Source of the DNA: an uncultured Spartobacteria bacterium
GTDB taxonomy: Bacteria; Verrucomicrobiota; Verrucomicrobiia; Chthoniobacterales; JAATET01
Direction of reading: 5' to 3'
Assembly: GCA_937901895.1 (NCBI GenBank)
Contig: CALGTD010000205.1
Location: 1-43,110 of the forward strand
Length of the DNA stretch: 43,110 nt
The notes under the pieces are model-generated. The model was not told where the DNA came from, searched no databases, and saw nothing but the letters and a program-made list of their open reading frames with translations. Made by a program: the position numbers and the translations under genes. Positions 38,155 to 43,110 of this stretch are shown here, one piece after another. Each line of letters opens with the position of its first letter. The stretch's first letter is position 1.

Positions 38155-38891
38155 TTTCCGTCAATGACGTTGGGTGGTGGGGTCAGGTCGTAGCGCTCCC
38201 AACCCGCGGTGATGCCGCCATCCACCGGCAGGATGGCTCCGGTGATGTAGGAGGCTTCGTCGGATGCAAGAAAGTGAAACGCCGCAGCAATCTCGTCGGG
38301 AGTCGCGAGCCGGCCGAGCGGTGTGCGGGCTTCGACGAACGGGATTTCGGGATTGTCCGGTATCTCGAGCACGGCGGGGGTTGCAACCGTTCCAGGGCAA
38401 ACGCAATTCACCGTGATTCCGCGTGAGGCCAGCTCCATTGCCGCGAGGCGGGTGAGATGGATGACCGTTGCCTTCGACGCCGCGTAGACGGCGCCTTGCG
38501 GAACGCCAATCGTGCCGACAAAGGAGCCGGTGTTGAGAATGCGGCCTCCGCGCGTCATGAGACGGGTGGCGTGCTTCGTGCCATAGGCGACGCCGTGGAC
38601 GTTCACGGCAAACGTGCGTTCGAGCAGCTGGGGAGTGAGATGTTCGAAATCGATCCCCAAAGGCTGAATGCCGGCGTTGTTCACGAGGATGTCGAGTCGA
38701 CCGTGATCGCATACGACCGCATCCAGCGCGCTGGCGAGTTGGGATTCCTCCGAAACATCGCATGGTGGGACGCCGTCGCGATCGACACCGACCACGGTTG
38801 CTCCGGCGGCGCGGAATCGCTCGACGATGGCGAGACCGATGCCGGATTCCGAGCCAGTTACCACGGCGACCTTTCCGGTGAGGGAGAACAT
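38142..38891 (-). CDS. Short-chain dehydrogenase/reductase
   Basis: A 249-residue classical SDR. The NAD(P) site is VVTGSESGIGLAI with GVDRDG after beta-2, suggesting NAD preference, followed by LVNNAGIQPLG. The catalytic Ser-Tyr-Lys is in NTGSFVGTIG...YAASKATV, and CPGTVATPA and ITGAILPVDGG complete the family pattern. The substrate is unknown; in this operon it could oxidise an alcohol released by the Rieske enzyme (inference). A repeat begins right at its ATG, so no normal leader is visible. It overlaps the NodB-family gene. Confidence 0.93.
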   Translation of the reverse strand: MFSLTGKVAVVTGSESGIGLAIVERFRAAGATVVGVDRDGVPPCDVSEESQLASALDAVVCDHGRLDILVNNAGIQPLGIDFEHLTPQLLERTFAVNVHGVAYGTKHATRLMTRGGRILNTGSFVGTIGVPQGAVYAASKATVIHLTRLAAMELASRGITVNCVCPGTVATPAVLEIPDNPEIPFVEARTPLGRLATPDEIAAAFHFLASDEASYITGAILPVDGGITAGWERYDLTPPPNVIDGKWID

Positions 38892-38937
38892 CGAACTAAA
38901 CAGGATTGACGGGATTTTCCGGATTCACGGAACAGGG
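38891..38937. repeat. 'GGATT' periodic repeat upstream of the SDR gene
   Basis: Starts TCGAACTAAACAGGATT (identical 17-mer to the right arm near 37.27 kb) and continues with GGATT-like units about every 11 bp (GACGGGATT, TCCGGATT, CACGGAACAGG). It fills about half of the 84-bp gap between the SDR gene and the Rieske gene and abuts the SDR start codon. Confidence 0.68.
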
Positions 38938-38975
38938 AGCTTGAAGAAAAATGGCGATTGCACGGTCGGGCCCTT

Positions 38976-40322
38976 TCACGAATCCGGTTTCTGGCTGGGA
39001 GCTGCCGGGCGGTCGAGGGTGGGCCAGGTTCCACGCGCACGGGCGGCGAGGTAGCGCTGGACGAGCCAGACCGACATCTCGAGGTGACTGAGGCGTCCGC
39101 GTTGCGCCCCGATGGAGACCATGCCGCGCTGGATCGCGGTGCACATTTCCATGTCCTCGAGATGGAACTCGAAGAAGAGCGGCAACTCGCGTTCGAGCAT
39201 TTCCTCGAAGTCGGGGCGCGCGGCGGTGGCCGACGGGACCAGCATCGTCGTGAGGAGCTTCATGCGGTGCGGCCCGAGCGGTTCGACGCGATACCACACG
39301 ATGCGGTCGGGCAGGGTGAAGATGAGGAAGTTCGGGTGAACGAGAAAGAGTCCAGACTCGGCCTTCTTCGATGCGTCGAGGGTTTCGATGGTGGGAAAAC
39401 CGAACGGGTGCTCGTTGGCGTGAAGTTCGTCGAGCACGGCATCCTTGAACGGAAGATGACAGCGCACATAGAGCTCGCGCTCCTGCTCGTTCCACGTGTC
39501 GCGGGCGGGCATCATGGGCTGGAGCGTCTTCGCGTGAGCGCCGAGATGGTGATAGGACTCCATGAAATTCTCGACAAGCACCTTCCAGTTGAATGGGCAG
39601 TCCCACTCACGCTGCACGACGATTTTCATGTCCGCGGGATTCCACTGCCCGAAGTCGGCGTCCATTTCTGCAAGACGACCGGCGAGTGGCTCGGCGAGAC
39701 CGCTGAGATTTACGAAGACGAATCCATTCCAGACCTCGCTGCGGAATTCCCGAAGTCCGTGATCGTCGCGGGCAAATCCCTCGGCGCGGTGCATCTCGGG
39801 ACAGGCCTTGAGGCGACCGTCCAGCTCGAAGGTCCACGAGTGATACGGACAGAGGAACAGGCGGGTGTTTCCGCATCCGGGCTGCTCCTCTTTCGGCACC
39901 GCGGTTCCGTGGCCATCGCGTCCGAATCCGGGCGGCATGATGTCCATTCCGCGATGCGGGCAGGTCCTGGAGAGGACGCGGATTGCATCATCCTTCCCGC
40001 GCACGACAATCAACGGTTCTCCGAGCAGGTCGATCGCGAGAAAATCGCCGGGTTGAGCGATCTGAGAAATGTGGGCGAGGCAGAGCCACTCAGGCTTGAA
40101 GATGTGGTCGATCTCCCACTGGTAAAAGGCCTCGCTCGTATACACCTCGGGTGGAAGAGTTGTCGCGCGGGCGAGGGGAAGATCGGCGGTGCGCTCGATG
40201 TCGGCGAGGATTTCGTCGAGCGGACGTTCGCCACGCAGGCCGCTCACGGAAATGGTGGAGCGTTGGACGGCTTCCTCGCAGAAGGCGATTTTTTCGGCGG
40301 TGTCGTTTCGCAGAGAGACCAT
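38976..40322 (-). CDS. Rieske non-haem iron oxygenase, alpha subunit
   Basis: A 448-residue ring-hydroxylating-type oxygenase. The Rieske [2Fe-2S] domain has RTCPHRGMDI (Cys-x-His) and FLCPYHSWTFELDG (Cys-x2-His) around residues 119-165. The catalytic domain has NWKVLVENFMESYHHLGAH (the two His iron ligands with the bridging acid) and a later acidic EDMEMC (third ligand). Single-component relatives such as GbcA, CntA and stachydrine demethylase oxidise small quaternary or N-alkyl amines; others hydroxylate aromatics. An N-dealkylating role releasing guanidine or urea is plausible here (inference). No dedicated reductase adjoins it. Confidence 0.92.
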   Translation of the reverse strand: MVSLRNDTAEKIAFCEEAVQRSTISVSGLRGERPLDEILADIERTADLPLARATTLPPEVYTSEAFYQWEIDHIFKPEWLCLAHISQIAQPGDFLAIDLLGEPLIVVRGKDDAIRVLSRTCPHRGMDIMPPGFGRDGHGTAVPKEEQPGCGNTRLFLCPYHSWTFELDGRLKACPEMHRAEGFARDDHGLREFRSEVWNGFVFVNLSGLAEPLAGRLAEMDADFGQWNPADMKIVVQREWDCPFNWKVLVENFMESYHHLGAHAKTLQPMMPARDTWNEQERELYVRCHLPFKDAVLDELHANEHPFGFPTIETLDASKKAESGLFLVHPNFLIFTLPDRIVWYRVEPLGPHRMKLLTTMLVPSATAARPDFEEMLERELPLFFEFHLEDMEMCTAIQRGMVSIGAQRGRLSHLEMSVWLVQRYLAARARGTWPTLDRPAAPSQKPDS

Positions 40323-40326
40323 GGAA

Positions 40327-41196
40327 TCAGTGGGCGGTTGAGGTTTGGGAAGAAGGAGGAAAAGCGGCGGCGAATGCCTCGCGGAGCATGGAGGCGGTCC
40401 AGCGGTTGAGGTCGCGGAGTTCGGCGACGGGTTTGCGGGTGAACGGCTCGCAATGAAGGTATCCGTCCGGACCGAACTCGGGGGTCATCGTGATCGTGTC
40501 GAATCCACGCGCCGCCTGGGAGGCCCAGACGGTTTTCCACCAGCGGAGGTGGGCTTCCGCGGCGGCAGAATACTCCGGCGCACGCGGGTCGGGAACCTGT
40601 GCGCCCTGATCATAGCCGATGCGCGGCTGGATGTGCAGCGCGCGCTCTGCGCAGACGGCAAGGATCTTCGGAAGCTCGTCGAGCACGAGTCGCTCGGTGA
40701 CGACGCACCAGTGACTGAAGTCAAGGGTGAGTTCGATCGGCGGAAGTTCGGCGAGGAGCTCCGCGGTGCGGACCGGATGATAGAGACTGCGACTTCTGTG
40801 CGTCTCGAAACCGACACGCACGCCGCGATCCTGGGCAATTTCCCAGGCTCGGGTTAGAAATTCCGCGCTGTCCGCAAACGTCCAAAGATCGCTGCCCGCC
40901 ATGGTGCTGAAAAACAGGGGACGGGTATCGAGCGATCGATCGAGGATTCGCTCGAAGGCGTCCAGATGCTGCGCGACGGTTGCCCCCGGCTCGGGCGTGG
41001 CGTAGCCGGTGGTGGAAATCTCGGCGATGAATGAGAGGTCGTATTCCGCGAGCGCATCGAGCAATGCCTGCCGAGCCTCCGCATCGACGGGAACCGGACC
41101 TTCGAGGCCGTCGAACCCGTCCGCGACGGCTTCGCGTGCCGCGTCGCTGATCGGTCCGGTGTGTCCCCACAGGGTTTTGAAGAATTTTGCGTTCAT
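40327..41196 (-). CDS. Xylose-isomerase-like TIM-barrel protein
   Basis: A 289-residue member of the sugar phosphate isomerase/epimerase (AP endonuclease family 2) superfamily. Putative metal ligands lie in GFETHRSRSLYHP (Glu, His), LTLDFSHWCVV (Asp, His), the His of ALHIQPRIGYDQG and the late TMTPEFGPDGY (Glu). Characterised members isomerise or epimerise sugars, or open small rings. The true start is 41196 (MNAKFFKTLWG), overlapping the FGE-fold gene's stop as ATGA; a longer open frame covering that gene is spurious. It ends 4 nt before the Rieske start, so it is clearly part of this operon. Confidence 0.87.
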   Translation of the reverse strand: MNAKFFKTLWGHTGPISDAAREAVADGFDGLEGPVPVDAEARQALLDALAEYDLSFIAEISTTGYATPEPGATVAQHLDAFERILDRSLDTRPLFFSTMAGSDLWTFADSAEFLTRAWEIAQDRGVRVGFETHRSRSLYHPVRTAELLAELPPIELTLDFSHWCVVTERLVLDELPKILAVCAERALHIQPRIGYDQGAQVPDPRAPEYSAAAEAHLRWWKTVWASQAARGFDTITMTPEFGPDGYLHCEPFTRKPVAELRDLNRWTASMLREAFAAAFPPSSQTSTAH

Positions 41197-41909
41197 GAAA
41201 TCGAGCAGGCGATGCGGAAGCCGACATTGTCGCGCCGGGCATTCTCGGGCAGCGCGTCGCGCCACGAGCTGCGGAGGAGGCGGGGAAGGTAATCCCACGC
41301 TCCGCCGCGCACGACCCGGCGTCCGTGCGTGCCGTCCACGGTCCACGCAGAGCCGTCGACCGGCGCGCTGTGGTAGGCGGGATGCCAGAGATCGGCGCAC
41401 CATTCGCAGACGTTGCCGTGCATGTCCTCCAGTCCCCACGGGTTTGGCGGGAAGGTTTCGCGCGGAGTGCGCTGCGCCGGACCAATCCGCTCGCCATGTT
41501 CCGAGTAGAGGTAATTGGCGCGGTCGGGCGGGAGGTCCAGGCCGCAGGAGAAGGGCGTCATCGCGCCTGCGCGGCAGGCGTATTCCCATTCCGCCTCGCT
41601 GGGCAGCCGGATTGGGGCACCGGTCTCCGCGGCCAGCCACTCGCAGTATTTCACAGCCTGCGTCCATGTCACGGAGGTGGCCGGAAGTTCCGCCGCATCC
41701 AGTGGTGCGTGGTCTGGAAACAAGCGGCGGAACTCCCCGACCGTCACTGGAAAATCGGCGAGATGGAACGGCGCAACCGTCACGAGGTGCCGAGGGCGTT
41801 CGGTGTCATTGGCGAACTTGTCGCCGTCGCTTTCGCCCATTGCGAACGTTCCACCCGGGATCAAGCGGAGAACGGGCATCGCAACGGCTGCGCAGACAAC
41901 GGACGACAT
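41193..41909 (-). CDS. FGE/SUMF1-fold protein without FGE catalytic cysteines
   Basis: A 238-residue single-domain protein: LRLIPGGTFAMGESDGD, FHLADFPVTVGEFRRLFP, IRLPSEAEWEYACRAGAMTPFSCG, DMHGNVCEWCADLWHP, VVRGGAWDYLPRLLRSSWRDALP and NVGFRIA are the standard landmarks of the formylglycine-generating-enzyme fold. The two copper-binding cysteines of true FGE, expected around the RGGAW...R segment, are absent, so this is more like the EgtB/PvdO/regulatory branch. No signal peptide or sulfatase gene is present. Its position between a transporter and catabolic enzymes is unusual. It starts 4 nt after the corrected end of the binding-protein gene. Confidence 0.86.
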   Translation of the reverse strand: MSSVVCAAVAMPVLRLIPGGTFAMGESDGDKFANDTERPRHLVTVAPFHLADFPVTVGEFRRLFPDHAPLDAAELPATSVTWTQAVKYCEWLAAETGAPIRLPSEAEWEYACRAGAMTPFSCGLDLPPDRANYLYSEHGERIGPAQRTPRETFPPNPWGLEDMHGNVCEWCADLWHPAYHSAPVDGSAWTVDGTHGRRVVRGGAWDYLPRLLRSSWRDALPENARRDNVGFRIACSIS

Positions 41910-41913
41910 GCGC

Positions 41914-42934
41914 TCACTCCTTCGAGATGGCTTCGATGGGCGCGAAGGCGATGCCTTCCTCGATGGAAGGATCGCCCTTTACGAGGCCGAAATTTTTTCC
42001 ACCATTCGGTGGTCAGCGCCCAGTGATTCTTGATCTGGCCATTCCCCAGTCCCAGCGGAGGATTGCCGGGCATCGCGCCCATGAATCGGGCCGCCTCGGC
42101 AAGATCGAACACGTAGATGCCGCCCTCCTTGCCGCTGCCAGTGTCGCCAATGACATCGACGACGTCCTTCACGTCGAACTGAATCGCGTCGGCGATGATC
42201 TTGTTGCCTTCAGCGGGGTTCTTTTTCCACCACTCGACCGCGTCGAAGTAGGCTTTCAGAGCTTTCGCGGCGAGTTCGGGTTTTTCGCTGAGAAACGAAC
42301 CCGACATATACATGCCGTCACCGAGCAGCGCGGTGCCGAGCCAGTAGGGATCGAGGGAGGTGGCCGCGACGCGCGAGCCTTCCAATGTTTCGAGCACCTT
42401 GCCGCCAAACGGCTCCCAGAACTCACCGGCGGCCACATTGCCGCTCATCATCGCTGCGACGGCGTCGTCCATCACAACGTTCGTGTATTTCACGTCGTCG
42501 AATTTCAGCCCGTTGTTCTCAAGCCAGATGCCCATGAAGATCTGGGTGAGTCCGCCTTCAAGGACGGCGACGGATTTGCCCTTCAATTCCTTCGGATCCT
42601 TGATCGCCGGCGAGAGGATGATCTTGTCCGTTCCGGTCGAGGGATTCGTGTAGGCGACGAGTTTGACGGGCACGCCGGTGTCTGCGGCGATGGGGGCGTA
42701 TTCGACGGTGCTCGAGGTGATGTCCAGGTTCCCGGCCGCCATCTGGCCGAAACTTTCGTAGGGATCCTCGATGATCTGGATGTCGAGATCGAGATCCGGT
42801 GCGAGGTTCTTCTCCTTCGCGATGAACCAGAACGCGTATCCGGGCCAGGAGAAGAGGGAGACGCGGACTTTTTCCGCCGCGTGCAGGCCGGAGGTGGCGA
42901 GCAGCAGCGCGAGGACGAGAGCGAGGTGTTTCAT
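41914..42934 (-). CDS. ABC substrate-binding protein of the urea-carboxylase region, with 3' frameshift
   Basis: A periplasmic binding protein (signal MKHLALVLALLLATSGLHA) of the SsuA/TauA/NMT1 type, closest in appearance to the subfamily linked to urea carboxylase loci (VRVSLFSWPGYAFWFIAKEKNLAPDLDL; MAAGNLDITSSTVEYAPIAADTG; VAVLEGGLTQIFMGIWLENNG). It probably captures guanidine, urea or a precursor. The frame as sequenced runs past a T6 tract (41993-41998) into an Arg/His-rich tail overlapping the next gene. Shifting by one base there restores LVKGDPSIEEGIAFAPIEAISKE and a TGA at 41916-41914, 4 nt before the next start. The coordinates given use this corrected end. Confidence 0.88.
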
Positions 42935-42938
42935 GTGG

Positions 42939-43110
42939 TTATCGGGTTAATCGCAGGTAGGGAAAGGCCCACCAGCGGATGGAACGAAGGAGGCCGTCGC
43001 AGAGAAATCCGAGTGCGCCGATCGTGAGGATGCCGGCCATGATGATGTCCATGCGGACGAGACGGCGGGCGCGCATCATCACCGCGCCGATGCCGTCGGG
43101 CGCGGCGACG
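42939..43110 (-). CDS. ABC transporter permease, C-terminal end (partial)
   Basis: The last ~56 residues of an ABC permease, open to the window end: APDGIGAVMMRARRLVRMD, IIMAGILTIGALGFLCDGLL, and a basic WW...Y ending at a TAA (42941-42939). The MDxxxAGxxxIGxxGFxxD pattern is typical of SsuC/TauC-type permeases, matching the adjoining binding protein, 4 nt downstream. It is the membrane channel of the same importer; the ATPase gene and most of this gene must lie beyond base 43110. Confidence 0.88.
   Translation of the reverse strand, partial: VAAPDGIGAVMMRARRLVRMDIIMAGILTIGALGFLCDGLLRSIRWWAFPYLRLTR

Noticed and set aside
34558..38937. CRISPR array at the GGATT repeats
   Set aside because: The units are short, degenerate, inverted in places and not separated by unique spacers of constant length. 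No cas gene is present.
41193..41909. Active sulfatase-maturating formylglycine-generating enzyme
   Set aside because: The catalytic cysteines are missing and there is no sulfatase gene in the window.

Overview
The window is a GC-rich bacterial chromosome fragment with about 38 genes. The gene set points to Verrucomicrobiota: a PEP-CTERM protein coupled to a type II pseudopilin, an ExbB/ExbD/TPR envelope operon, a TMTC-like TPR membrane protein, and a palindromic repeat that encodes a 'GEAPAEP' peptide. This placement is inference from gene content. No rRNA, tRNA, CRISPR array or transposase gene was seen.

Region 1 (1-9.1 kb) is mostly housekeeping. The first ~90 bases are a minus-strand gpsA fragment fused to a decapitated plus-strand RluA-family pseudouridine synthase, which looks like an assembly chimera. 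Then come a lipoprotein, an N-acetylmuramoyl-L-alanine amidase, hisF, a Fur-family regulator, a MauE/DoxX membrane protein coupled to a divergent dihydropteroate synthase, phosphate acetyltransferase followed by its BioD-like/DRTGG half as a separate gene, and a TMTC-like TPR membrane protein.

Region 2 (9.1-18.1 kb) is a seven-gene plus-strand operon with mostly 4-nt overlaps: ExbB/TolQ, ExbD/TolR, a 922-residue TPR protein, a membrane-anchored HtrA protease, a membrane-anchored TPR protein, a receiver/pseudokinase/TM/FGE-fold fusion, and a secreted protein. It is probably an envelope machine.

Region 3 (18.0-29.0 kb) holds DAHP synthase (a metal-ligand His is Gln), a LOG-family protein, a secreted protein with a possible His/Cys dyad, a glycerophosphodiester phosphodiesterase coupled to a conserved unknown, the pseudopilin/PEP-CTERM pair with a clear terminator, a small CxxC protein, dnaX-ybaB, a structured gene-free stretch (27.3-27.7 kb) and a CNNM/CBS membrane protein.

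Region 4 (29.1-43.1 kb, all minus strand) is the most interesting. It reads, in transcription order: ABC permease (cut by the window end), substrate-binding protein of the urea-carboxylase-region family, FGE-fold protein, TIM-barrel isomerase-like protein, Rieske oxygenase, SDR dehydrogenase, NodB/PuuE-type hydrolase, flavodoxin-like protein, NikR-fold regulator, two DUF1989 proteins (carboxyguanidine deiminase subunits), biotin-dependent urea/guanidine carboxylase, and allophanate hydrolase. This is a guanidine (or urea) nitrogen-assimilation pathway with an extra oxidative and hydrolytic module that could release guanidine from a larger compound (inference). The regulator keeps the NikR fold and faces a perfect NikR-type operator in its own promoter, but three of the four nickel ligands are replaced, so it probably senses something else. 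Intergenic gaps in this operon hold related 'GGATT' repeats, and a palindromic element is inserted in frame in the carboxylase. The substrate-binding protein has a homopolymer frameshift near its end.
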